Part shown: in pieces, positions 18,006-25,468 of the stretch | Layout: every line of letters starts with the position of its first letter | How positions within the stretch are numbered: position 1 is the first letter of the stretch | Assembly (NCBI GenBank): GCA_047971145.1 | Contig: JBKDZL010000010.1 | Span: 17,843 to 81,842 of the forward strand | Length of the DNA: 64,000 bases | Source of the DNA: JBKDZL01 sp047971145 | GTDB taxonomy: Bacteria > Bacillota_I > Bacilli_A > Erysipelotrichales > Erysipelotrichaceae | Direction of reading: 5' to 3' | Made by a program: the position numbers and the translations under genes | Notes under the pieces: model-generated | Told to the model about the DNA's origin: nothing | The model's database searches: none | What the model saw: the letters and a program-made list of their open reading frames with translations, nothing else

Positions 18006-18761
18006 ATGGTAAAAATAGTAAGAATTAATATTGATGATATTGAAGCTAATGCTAATCAGCCTCGCAGTAATTTTGATGAAAATAGCATTAAAGAATTAGC
18101 CAATTCTATATCAGAAAATGGTTTAATTCAACCAATTGTAGTTAGAAAACTTCATAAAAAATATCAAATTATTGCAGGTGAGCGCCGATATCGAGCTTTA
18201 AAATTTTTGAATAGAGAAAAAGTTGAAGTTATCCTTTTAGCAGTAGATGATAATAAAGCTGCCAATATTGCTTTAGTAGAAAATCTTCAAAGAATGGATT
18301 TATCGCCAATAGAAGAAGCTTTAGCAATACAAGCAATATTAGCTAATCAAAATCTTACTCAAAAAGAATTGGCTATTACCCTTGGGAAATCGCAATCAGC
18401 AATTGCTAATAAACTTAGATTATTAAGCTTAGCACCTGAGGCTATTGACGCTATTAATAATAAAGCAATTAGTGAGCGCCATGGTAGAGCCTTATTAAGT
18501 GTTAACTCTGATCAGCAAGTTAGTATATTACAAGAAATAACAGCAAAAAATTTAAATGTAGCCCAAACTGAAGCTTTAATTAATAAGCCTAAAAAAGCTC
18601 CTAAGAAAGCAATAAAATGGCGAGCATCTAAGCAAATTAGATTAGGAGTTAATACTATTAATGAAGCAATTAAATTAGTCGAAAATCTCGGCATGGATAT
18701 GGTAGTTGATTATCAAGATAGTGAAGAAGAATATATTATTGAAATTAAATTTAAGAAATAG
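18006..18761 (+). CDS. noc: ParB/Noc-family CTP-dependent DNA-binding protein (Noc position)
   Basis: A 251-residue ParB-family protein. The N-domain has IEANANQPRSNFDE, the CTP-binding GERRYRA (58-64) and ENLQRMDLSPIEEA (92 onward); a helix-turn-helix follows (TQKELAITLGKSQSAIANKL), then a C-terminal dimer domain. Position between rsmG and parA suggests Noc, the nucleoid-occlusion protein. However, the protein starts directly with the ParB fold: the N-terminal amphipathic membrane-binding helix of Bacillus Noc is missing, and the AGAGGTAA ribosome site 18 to 11 nt upstream makes a longer start unlikely. It could be a second ParB rather than a true Noc. Confidence 0.8.
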   Translation: MVKIVRINIDDIEANANQPRSNFDENSIKELANSISENGLIQPIVVRKLHKKYQIIAGERRYRALKFLNREKVEVILLAVDDNKAANIALVENLQRMDLSPIEEALAIQAILANQNLTQKELAITLGKSQSAIANKLRLLSLAPEAIDAINNKAISERHGRALLSVNSDQQVSILQEITAKNLNVAQTEALINKPKKAPKKAIKWRASKQIRLGVNTINEAIKLVENLGMDMVVDYQDSEEEYIIEIKFKK

Positions 18762-18769
18762 GAGATACT

Positions 18770-19552
18770 GTGGGAAAAATAATTGCGATTGCAAATCAAA
18801 AAGGTGGGGTAGGTAAAACTACAACTAGTGTTAATCTAGCTGCGGCCTTAGCTTACTTAAAACAAAAAATATTATTAATTGACTTTGATCCTCAAGGCAA
18901 TGCAACAACGGGGGTAGGAGCTGATAAAAGTAAGAAAGCCATATCTATCAATGATATTTTATTTAACGATATACCAACTGCTGATGCTATTCAAAAACTA
19001 AAAGCTCCACCAATGGATATCATTCCATCTTCTATTGATTTAGCTGGAGCTAATATTGAAATGATTAATTATGAAGCTGGTAGAGAAAAGTTATTAAAAA
19101 ATAAATTAGCTGAAGTAGAGGCTAATTATGATTATATTATTATTGATTGTCCTCCTTCTTTGGGATTGCTTAATACTAATGCTCTTACGGCTTCTGATTC
19201 CGTTATTATTCCAATTCAGTGTGAATTTTATGCCTTGGAAGGTTTAACTCAATTATTATCAACTATTAGATTGGTGCAAAAACTTTTCAATCGTTCTTTA
19301 AAGATTGAGGGTGTACTTTTAACAATGTTTAATAGTCAAACAAACTTATCATTAGAAGTTCAACAAGAAGTTAGGAAGTATTTCAAAGATAAAGTCTATG
19401 AGGCTTATATTAAGCGTAATGTTAGATTGTCAGAAGCACCATCTTTTGGTAAATCTATTTTTGAATATGATGTTAATTCAAGCGGAGCTAAGGGTTATGC
19501 AGCTCTAGCCAAAGAATTTTTAAGAAAGGATCAACAAAATGGCAAAGAATAA
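18770..19552 (+). CDS. parA: Chromosome-partitioning ATPase ParA (Soj)
   Basis: A 260-residue deviant-Walker ATPase that binds DNA nonspecifically and drives origin segregation with ParB. The Walker A region is NQKGGVGKTTTSVN (9-22), with IDFDPQGNATTG and DYIIIDCPPSLGLL following. It starts with GTG: a ribosome site (TAGGAGAT) lies 5 nt before it, and the translated residues from there match the family start GKIIAIANQKGG. It overlaps parB by 14 nt. Confidence 0.93.
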   Translation: MGKIIAIANQKGGVGKTTTSVNLAAALAYLKQKILLIDFDPQGNATTGVGADKSKKAISINDILFNDIPTADAIQKLKAPPMDIIPSSIDLAGANIEMINYEAGREKLLKNKLAEVEANYDYIIIDCPPSLGLLNTNALTASDSVIIPIQCEFYALEGLTQLLSTIRLVQKLFNRSLKIEGVLLTMFNSQTNLSLEVQQEVRKYFKDKVYEAYIKRNVRLSEAPSFGKSIFEYDVNSSGAKGYAALAKEFLRKDQQNGKE

Positions 19553-20381
19553 ATTAGGAAAAGGCTTAGCTAATATTTATGGAGATGATCTTTATAATGT
19601 TATTGACGAATTAGAAAATTCTGGTCCAACTGATACAATAAAAGTAAAAGATATAAAAGCTAATCCTTATCAACCTCGTAAGGTTTTTGATGAAGCCAGC
19701 TTAAATGAATTGGCAGAATCAATCAAGCAACATGGTATTTTTACACCACTATTAGTTAAAAAAGGTGCTAATGGTTATATTTTGATTGCGGGTGAGCGTC
19801 GCTTAAGGGCTTCTAAATTAGCTAATGTGACTGAAGTACCTGTGATTATTGTTGATTTTGATGATCAGCAAATGATGGAAATTTCTTTATTGGAAAATAT
19901 TCAAAGAGAAAATCTTAATGTAATAGAAGAAGCCAATGCTTATCAAAAATTGATTGAATCTTTAAATTATACTCAAGAGAATTTAGCTACTAGAGTTAAT
20001 AAATCAAGAGCTCATATTACTAATACTTTAAGATTATTGAAACTACCTAAGCAAACTCAAGAATTAGTCGCAATTGGTAAATTGGCAATGGGTCATGTTA
20101 GACCACTAATTACTCTTAATGATCAGAAAAAAATCAATGAGTATGCTGAAAAAATAATTAATGAGGGTCTCTCAGTTAGACAAGTGGAAAACCTAGTTAA
20201 AACTAAGCAGCCAACAACTACCAATATTAAAAAAGATAAGGACTTAATTAATGTTGAGAAAATTATTGCTGAGAAATTGCAAACTATAGTTAAGGTTGAT
20301 AACAAACAAATCACAATTAAATATTCTGGAACTAAAGATTTAAATAGAATTTTAGAAATATTAGATTGTTTAGATAAATAG
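19539..20381 (+). CDS. parB: Chromosome-partitioning protein ParB (Spo0J)
   Basis: A 280-residue CTPase clamp that loads at parS. It begins with the lysine/glycine peptide MAKNKLGKGLANIYGDD that stimulates ParA, then NPYQPRKVFDE, the CTP motif GERRLRA (85-91), ENIQRENLNVIEEA, a helix-turn-helix (ATRVNKSRAHITNTLRLL) and a C-terminal dimerisation domain. The gene ends in a strong terminator, closing the rsmG-noc-parA-parB unit. Confidence 0.93.
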   Translation: MAKNKLGKGLANIYGDDLYNVIDELENSGPTDTIKVKDIKANPYQPRKVFDEASLNELAESIKQHGIFTPLLVKKGANGYILIAGERRLRASKLANVTEVPVIIVDFDDQQMMEISLLENIQRENLNVIEEANAYQKLIESLNYTQENLATRVNKSRAHITNTLRLLKLPKQTQELVAIGKLAMGHVRPLITLNDQKKINEYAEKIINEGLSVRQVENLVKTKQPTTTNIKKDKDLINVEKIIAEKLQTIVKVDNKQITIKYSGTKDLNRILEILDCLDK

Positions 20382-20400
20382 AGCCTAGGGCTCTTTTTTT
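20380..20400 (+). terminator. Rho-independent terminator after parB
   Basis: AGAGCC, a 3-nt loop and GGCTCT, followed by seven T residues. It starts inside the parB stop codon. Confidence 0.9.
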
Positions 20401-20471
20401 GTGAAGTATTTTAGTAAATATTTTTATTTTTAAAAGTTGAGAAATAAATATGTTATACTAAGTTAGTATTT

Positions 20472-20546
20472 CCCGTATAAGCTAACTAATTTGGTGTTGG
20501 CGTTTCTACAAGAAGACCATAATCTTCTTACTACTAGTTTAACGGG
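20472..20546 (+). promoter_or_regulatory. Purine riboswitch aptamer (guanine type) in the NCS2 permease leader
   Basis: The aptamer layout is visible. P1 is CCCGU/ACGGG (20472-20476 with 20542-20546); J1/2 is AUAA; P2 is GCUAAC/GUUGGC (20481-20486 with 20496-20501); J2/3 is GUUUCUAC (20502-20509); P3 is AAGAAGA/UCUUCUU (20510-20516 with 20523-20529); J3/1 is ACUAC (20530-20534). The cytosine at 20531 sits where C74 of the guanine/hypoxanthine class lies (adenine switches have U). The reading differs from the consensus by about nine extra bases (20535-20543) before the 3' strand of P1. A TATACT -10 box at 20454-20459 would start the leader. No terminator stands between aptamer and gene, so control may act at the AAGGGGGA ribosome site. 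Confidence 0.8.
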
Positions 20547-20571
20547 ATAGTGAACGATAAGGGGGATAAAA

Positions 20572-21894
20572 ATGTTAGAAAAATTGTTCAAGTTGTCTAG
20601 TAAGAAAACTAATGTAAAAACCGAAGTAATTGCGGGTGTTACTACTTTCTTAACTATGGCATACATTTTAGGAGTAAATCCGGCTATGTTGGGTGATGCT
20701 GGTATGCCAATGCAATCGGTGTTCTTGGCTACTGCATTATCATCAGGTATTGCTTGTTTGGTAATGGGCTTAGTTGCCAATTATCCAGTGGCTTTAGCTC
20801 CAGGAATGGGTGTTAATGCTTTATTTACCTATACTGTTGTTTTAACTAATGGTTTTAGTTGGCAAGCGGCTTTAGCTGCAGTTTTTGTTTCAGGTGTGAT
20901 TTTCTTAATTATTTCTATTACTGGCTTAAGAAAGTTTATTTTGGAGCTAATTCCTAGGAATTTGCGTATTGCAATTGGGGCAGGAATTGGTTTTTTTATT
21001 GCTTTTGTTGGTTTGCAAAATGCCGGAATTGTTGTTCCTTCTGTAGCGACTGGTGTTAGCGTTGGTGATATGCATGATCCTGCTGTTTTATTAGCTTTAT
21101 TTGGTATCGTGGTAACTTTAACTTTAGTTATTAAAAAAGTTAAAGCGGGTATTTTTTATGGCTTAGTTTTAACGGCTATAGTAGGTGTTGTTTTAAGTAT
21201 GTTGGGAGTTACTAATATGCCAGTTTTTACCGGTGTAGTTTCTGCTGATTTTGATTTTTCAACTTTTGGTGCTTTTACTCAGGGCTTTGGTGAGTTGTTT
21301 AGTAATCCTTCGACAGCTTTTGTAGTGGTCTTTTCTTTCTTGTTTGTTGATTTCTTTGATACAGCTGGTACTTTATTGGCAGTTGCCCATGAAACGGATA
21401 TTATGGATAAGAAAACAGGTGAGCTGAAAGATGTGGAAAAAGCTTTATTGGCTGATTCTATTGGTACTGTAATTGGTGCTGCAGCTGGTACTTCTACTGT
21501 CACTGCTTATATCGAGTCTACCTCAGGTATTGAGGTTGGTGGTCGTACTGGTTTAACAGCAGTAGTTGCGGGGTTATTATTCTTTGTTGCAGTTTTATTT
21601 TCACCACTTTTGAGTATGGTTACCTCTTCAGTTACAACATCAGCTTTAGTTGTGGTTGGTATTTTAATGGCTAAACAATTAAAAGAAATTGATTGGGATG
21701 ATATGGTAAGTGCAGCTAGTGGTTTTATTACTATTATAATGATGGTAGTTGCTTATTCTATCTCAGATGGTATTGCCTTTGGTTTTATTACTTATGCATT
21801 AGCTTCTGTGGCTAGTGGTAAGGGTGGTAAAATTAGATTAGCGATTTGGTTGTTAGTCGCCATCTTTATTCTATATTTCGCTATTTCTAAATAA
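20572..21894 (+). CDS. NCS2-family purine (guanine/hypoxanthine) permease
   Basis: A 440-residue transporter with about 12 to 14 helices, of the AzgA-like branch of NCS2 (PbuG/PbuO). Motifs include GVTTFLTMAYILGVNPAML, ALAPGMGVNALFTYTVVL, FFIAFVGLQNAGIVV, FLFVDFFDTAGTLLAVA and STVTAYIESTSGIEVGGRTGLT, the last two holding the substrate-site acidic and TESA-like residues. The purine riboswitch upstream supports guanine or hypoxanthine as cargo. The ribosome site is AAGGGGGA. It is monocistronic and ends in a perfect hairpin terminator. Confidence 0.92.
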   Translation: MLEKLFKLSSKKTNVKTEVIAGVTTFLTMAYILGVNPAMLGDAGMPMQSVFLATALSSGIACLVMGLVANYPVALAPGMGVNALFTYTVVLTNGFSWQAALAAVFVSGVIFLIISITGLRKFILELIPRNLRIAIGAGIGFFIAFVGLQNAGIVVPSVATGVSVGDMHDPAVLLALFGIVVTLTLVIKKVKAGIFYGLVLTAIVGVVLSMLGVTNMPVFTGVVSADFDFSTFGAFTQGFGELFSNPSTAFVVVFSFLFVDFFDTAGTLLAVAHETDIMDKKTGELKDVEKALLADSIGTVIGAAAGTSTVTAYIESTSGIEVGGRTGLTAVVAGLLFFVAVLFSPLLSMVTSSVTTSALVVVGILMAKQLKEIDWDDMVSAASGFITIIMMVVAYSISDGIAFGFITYALASVASGKGGKIRLAIWLLVAIFILYFAISK

Positions 21895-21900
21895 TTGATT

Positions 21901-21924
21901 AAAACGCAAGTTCACTTGCGTTTT
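21901..21924 (+). terminator. Rho-independent terminator after the purine permease
   Basis: AAAACGCAAG and CTTGCGTTTT pair perfectly around TTCA; the symmetric A and T tails would also let it work on the minus strand. Confidence 0.88.
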
Positions 21925-21981
21925 AATTTGCTTAATACTGCTAATAATTATATAATTAGATAATTATTGAAGGAGATATTT

Positions 21982-22797
21982 ATGATAAGGATAATTACTG
22001 ATAGTAGTAGTGATTTAACTAAGAAATATTGTGAAAAAAATAATATAGCGATGATACCACTGGCTTTAAATTTTGGTTCAGCTAGTTATTATGATGGTAT
22101 AGATATAAGTAAAGAAGAATTTTATCATAAGCTAGCAGATTGCTCAGAATTACCTACGACTTCACTAGCTGGACCCCAAAGATTTATTGAAGAATATAAT
22201 AAATATCCTGAGGATGATATCATTTGTTTAATGATTGCCTCAGGTTTAAGTGGAACAATGCAGGCAGCCCTTATTGCCAAAGAAGAGGTAAAGCGTGATA
22301 ATATCACTGTTATCGATACTGGACAAACAACCGCTGGCTTAAGTTTAATTATTGAGGTAGCTATTCAACTAATTAACTCTGGTAAAAGTTATACTGAGGT
22401 AATTGAATCTTTAAAAAAAGATATACCCAGAGTAGAAATTAGAGCTGTAGTTGATACTTTAAAATACTTAGTTAAAGGTGGTAGATTATCAAAGGTTAGT
22501 GGTGCAGTTGGTGGTGTTTTATCAATTAAGCCGATCATTACTTGTGTTGATGGTGAATTAGCGAATGTGGGTAAAGCAAGAGGATTTAAGGCGGCTGCTA
22601 AATTAGTCGCAACTACAGTTAATGAGTCTATTGACAACACAATGCCCATAAAGTTTTTATACTCATATAATGATGAAAATTTAGAGATTCTGAAAAGTGA
22701 ATTGGAATATATCAAGGGTGAAACTATTGCTTTAGGGGCAATTGTCGGTACCCATATTGGACCTAATGCTGCCGGAATTGCTTATTTTAGAAAATAA
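21982..22797 (+). CDS. DegV family fatty-acid-binding protein
   Basis: Soluble two-domain protein of about 271 residues that binds a fatty acid, presenting it to FakA kinase in characterised systems. Motifs: IITDSSSDLTKKY at the start, the DGIDISKEEFY stretch, LPTTSLAGPQRF, SSGLSGTMQ-like ASGLSGTMQAA, and LKYLVKGGRLSK. I take the ATG at 21982, 5 nt after the AAGGAGAT ribosome site, instead of a TTG 15 nt upstream that lies before that site. A second DegV paralogue is at 39624. No fakA is in the window. Confidence 0.9.
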   Translation: MIRIITDSSSDLTKKYCEKNNIAMIPLALNFGSASYYDGIDISKEEFYHKLADCSELPTTSLAGPQRFIEEYNKYPEDDIICLMIASGLSGTMQAALIAKEEVKRDNITVIDTGQTTAGLSLIIEVAIQLINSGKSYTEVIESLKKDIPRVEIRAVVDTLKYLVKGGRLSKVSGAVGGVLSIKPIITCVDGELANVGKARGFKAAAKLVATTVNESIDNTMPIKFLYSYNDENLEILKSELEYIKGETIALGAIVGTHIGPNAAGIAYFRK

Positions 22798-22843
22798 AAT
22801 TTCATAAAAATTTCACAAATAAAACAAATAGAATACACACAAA

Positions 22844-22930
22844 GGGGTTATGATAGAAGAGTTAAATTATTTATTTAATTTTTCATAACTTTCCCCAAAG
22901 TTTGCAAGAAGTGGTTCCAGCCACTTTTTT
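22844..22930 (+). ncRNA. Folded intergenic element ending in a terminator (possible small RNA or structured 3' UTR)
   Basis: GUUAUGA (22847-22853) pairs with UCAUAAC (22883-22889), extended by GGG/CCC across a UUU bulge (22844-22846 with 22893-22895). Inside it UUAAAU (22862-22867) pairs with AUUUAA (22873-22878). A separate terminator hairpin, AGUGG/CCACU at 22910-22925 with six U residues, closes the element. It lies between the DegV gene and the independently promoted PPC-domain gene. I see no good -35/-10 pair of its own, so it may simply be the 3' end of the degV transcript. No known RNA family was recognised. Confidence 0.45.
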
Positions 22931-22976
22931 GCTATAGAAATAATAAAAGGTATAATAAGAGAAAGAAGGAGCTATT

Positions 22977-23366
22977 ATGATTAAAGTTATTAGATTAGCA
23001 GAGAATGCTGATGTTAAAAAAGAATTAAAAGCGTTGAATATTACTTCTGGCTGTATTATTAGTGCAGTTGGTTGTTTGAAGCATTTACACATTAGGTTAG
23101 CTGAAGCTGATAATGAATATAATCAAGCAATAAAAGTTGAGGTCCTTTCCCTAAGTGGAACTATTTCTAGCGATGGTCTTCATTTACATATTGGTACCAT
23201 TGATAAAGAATTCAATTGTTATGGTGGTCATTTATTAGATGGAAGTATTGTTGATACTACCTTAGAAATAGTGATAATGATTTTTAATGATATTGAATTG
23301 ACAAGATTATATGATAAAAACACTGGTTATAAAGAATTAAAAATTAAAAGCTTTAGTGCATTATAA
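22977..23366 (+). CDS. PPC-domain (DUF296) protein
   Basis: A 129-residue single-domain protein. The core pattern SGCIISAVGCLKHLHIRLAE, SLSGTISSDGLHLHIGTIDK and YGGHLLDGSIVDTTLEIVI is the PPC (plant and prokaryote conserved) domain; the histidines in GLHLHIG and GGHL are those that bind metal in bacterial members. In plants the domain is part of AT-hook DNA-binding proteins; bacterial single-domain forms have no settled function. It has its own promoter (TATAAT near 22952-22957) and ribosome site (GAAGGAG). Confidence 0.8.
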   Translation: MIKVIRLAENADVKKELKALNITSGCIISAVGCLKHLHIRLAEADNEYNQAIKVEVLSLSGTISSDGLHLHIGTIDKEFNCYGGHLLDGSIVDTTLEIVIMIFNDIELTRLYDKNTGYKELKIKSFSAL

Positions 23367-23407
23367 AAAAAACTAATTTTTTAGCTGTGAAGCATTTCAA
23401 ATTATGC

Positions 23408-24001
23408 TTAATTAGATTTTTTTCTTTGTTGTTTTTTTCTAGTAAAAAAGAATAATTTTTTTTCTTTACTGTCATCATAATGGGGATTACTGGTAACAAC
23501 AGGTTTTTGTTGTTTGTTGTGTTTTTTGCTGGTAGTTTTCTTAGTAACAGTTTTTTTGCTAACTTTTTTAGCTTTACCTCTGGTATCAGTACTCTTTACA
23601 CTAGTTTTTTTAGTAGCAGTTTTCTTTCTGTGAACAGGGGTGATATCTTGTTGAATATCAAGAGCTAAACTATTTAAAAATTTGTTGTAAGTAACAGCTA
23701 GAATACTTTTAAGTTTGCGATTGGCATGACCAATTGTATTAACGTATTGATTTTTCTTAAAAACATGAATCTTGGTAACATTAATATAACTAAGCTTATC
23801 TAGCTTGTTATCTTTATCAGGCTCACACTTAACACAAAACTTACCAAAAGAGCGACTAGATACTTTACAAGCAATAAAATTATAACCATCACCGGTTTTT
23901 TCCACATTAACGACATAAAAAATACTTCTTACAGCTTTGCCATCGAAGTCATTATAATCTACTAATACAAACTGGTGTACTGCAACATCAATTTTATTCA
24001 T
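23408..24001 (-). CDS. Hypothetical protein: MazF/PemK-like N-terminal domain with a lysine-rich tail
   Basis: I do not recognise this 197-residue gene with certainty. Residues 1-120 look like a PemK/MazF-type small barrel: a start FVLVDYNDFDGKAVRSIFYVV resembling the conserved strand with an RP-like turn, then SYINVTKIHVFKKN and TIGHANRKLKSIL resembling the C-terminal strand-helix. Residues 121-197 are very basic and repetitive (HRKKTATKKTSVKS, KKVSKKTVTKKTTSKKHNK), a disordered histone-like tail suited to binding nucleic acid, ending KKLFFFTRKKQQRKKSN. No antitoxin gene is adjacent. On the minus strand TATGAT ends 6 nt before the ATG with no ribosome site, so it is predicted leaderless. A toxin function is not claimed. 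Confidence 0.55.
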   Translation of the reverse strand: MNKIDVAVHQFVLVDYNDFDGKAVRSIFYVVNVEKTGDGYNFIACKVSSRSFGKFCVKCEPDKDNKLDKLSYINVTKIHVFKKNQYVNTIGHANRKLKSILAVTYNKFLNSLALDIQQDITPVHRKKTATKKTSVKSTDTRGKAKKVSKKTVTKKTTSKKHNKQQKPVVTSNPHYDDSKEKKLFFFTRKKQQRKKSN

Positions 24002-24298
24002 AGTAATATCATAGCATATTATCTTTAATTAAGTAGTTTAATATTTTAATAAGATAATTCATTTTACACATAATTACTTAATAGGATTGGATATAGACTG
24101 AGTTATTTTTATAAAAGCTGTTGATTTATTCAAGGGATAAGCTTTGCCAATGGTTACAATAATCAGTCATATAATAATACTGAGATTTAAAAGTCTTGAT
24201 GCATTGGTATAATAATATATATATGCCTAATTTATAAGAAAACACTAAAAATGTAACATATGATTGATTTCTTTAGAGATAATATTTCAGAGTTTGAA

Positions 24299-24312
24299 GA
24301 AAGCGTTTGCAA
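24299..24312. promoter_or_regulatory. cre-like / LacI-family operator candidate
   Basis: GAAAGCGTTTGCAA fits the catabolite-responsive element core (AAA-R-CG-Y-TTT-C) except for one base, with the central CG typical of LacI/CcpA-family operators. It lies about 95 bp before the regulator gene. Confidence 0.4.
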
Positions 24313-24383
24313 ATAAATATTTTTTTTGATAACATAAGATTATAAAAAGATCAAAATTTTAAATAATGATTTTTTATCAATCT

Positions 24384-24399
24384 ATGTAATTGATTACAT
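24384..24399. promoter_or_regulatory. Perfect palindrome immediately before the LacI-type gene (likely autoregulatory operator)
   Basis: ATGTAAT-TG-ATTACAT has perfect 7-bp arms with a 2-bp centre. It touches the ribosome site of the regulator, so a bound repressor would block it directly. The centre is TG rather than the CG of classical LacI operators. Confidence 0.5.
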
Positions 24400-24408
24400 G
24401 AGGTGAGA

Positions 24409-25413
24409 ATGAAGATTAAAAATATTAATATTAGTGATGTTTCTAAATTGGCAGGTGTTTCAGTCGCAACTGTTTCTCGAGTTATTAATGCGACTTGTTA
24501 TGTTGCTCCTGCAACTAAAGAAAAGGTGAATGATGCGATTAAGCAATTAGCTTATAAGCCTAATTTATCAGCGAGAAACTTAAGAAAACAAATCAGTGGG
24601 GCTATTTTAATAGTTACTCCTAATATTTCTAACCCTTATTATGGGAATATTATCACTGGAATAACCGAAACAGCTAGAAAAAGTGGTAATAGTACATTTG
24701 TTTGCACCACTAATAATGAGTTGGAATTAGAATTGGAATTTATGAAAATGTTAGATTCAAAAAGAGCAGATGGAGCGATAGTCTTAGCAACTAATGCGGA
24801 TGATACCCATTGGAGTGAGTATGCTAAAAAATATCCTGTAGTTTTCTGTAGTGAATATAATCCTGAAGCCAAGATTGATCATATTTCTATTGATAATTAT
24901 CAAGCCGGCTATGATGCAATGGAATATTTGTTAAAAAAAGGATTGAAAAATATTTGGTTAATGAGTAGTAGTAATAAATATATTTCCACAAAATTAAGAG
25001 AGGAAGGATTTATTGCAGCTGCGCTTAAATATGGCATTAAAAATGCGAATAAAAAAATTATTAAGGCTTCAAATGACTATTCTTTCGCTAGTGCCAAAAA
25101 AATAATCAAAAAACTAATTGAAAGTGGTGAAAAAATTGATGGTTTGTTTTGTATTTCCGATATTTTAGCATTAGGCTCATTATCAATGTTTAAAGAATTG
25201 AGTGTTAGAGTACCTGAGGATGTTTCGGTTTTTGGCTTTGATAATTTAGAATATGCCCAAATGGCTGATCCACAGATTTCAACTGTGCATCAACCTTGCT
25301 ATGAATTAGGTAGTGAAGCAATGTTAATGATTCAAAGTAAATTGAAAAAAGTTGAAACTGCTGGTAATAAAATTCTAAAACACAAGTTAGTTCTTAGAGA
25401 ATCAGTAATTTAA
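24409..25413 (+). CDS. LacI family transcriptional regulator
   Basis: A 334-residue repressor: helix-turn-helix at about 7-26 (SDVSKLAGVSVATVSRVINA), hinge helix YKPNLSARNLRKQ, then the sugar-binding domain (GAILIVTPNISNPYYGNIIT, FVCTTNNELE, DGAIVLATN, VSVFGFDNLEYAQM, PQISTVHQP). I take the ATG at 24409; a GTG two codons earlier overlaps the AGGTG ribosome site. The ABC sugar importer follows 55 nt downstream, so it probably senses that sugar or a derivative. Confidence 0.9.
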   Translation: MKIKNINISDVSKLAGVSVATVSRVINATCYVAPATKEKVNDAIKQLAYKPNLSARNLRKQISGAILIVTPNISNPYYGNIITGITETARKSGNSTFVCTTNNELELELEFMKMLDSKRADGAIVLATNADDTHWSEYAKKYPVVFCSEYNPEAKIDHISIDNYQAGYDAMEYLLKKGLKNIWLMSSSNKYISTKLREEGFIAAALKYGIKNANKKIIKASNDYSFASAKKIIKKLIESGEKIDGLFCISDILALGSLSMFKELSVRVPEDVSVFGFDNLEYAQMADPQISTVHQPCYELGSEAMLMIQSKLKKVETAGNKILKHKLVLRESVI

Positions 25414-25468
25414 GTTAGATTTTACGGTGGCAGACCGTTAATCATAAAACCATAAAGGAGGAATGAAA

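Larger units (their letters stand above)
24002..24408. other. 400-bp AT-rich intergenic region before the LacI-type gene
   Basis: No gene is supported here. An 18-codon ATG frame at 24260-24316 has no ribosome site and no recognisable product. TATAAT occurs near 24213 without a convincing -35. The right third holds a cre-like sequence and a perfect palindrome (listed separately), so the region is best read as the control region of the sugar operon. Confidence 0.5.

Noticed and set aside
23480..23668. 62-codon plus-strand frame with Phe/Ser-rich translation
   Set aside because: It is the antisense of the lysine-rich tail of the minus-strand gene and has no ribosome site.
24260..24316. 18-codon frame in the LacI upstream region
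   Set aside because: No ribosome site, no recognisable product, and it covers a better-supported cre-like site.
25421..25435. ACGGT/ACCGT hairpin between the LacI-type gene and the binding-protein gene
   Set aside because: Five pairs only and no T tail; too weak to call a terminator or operator.
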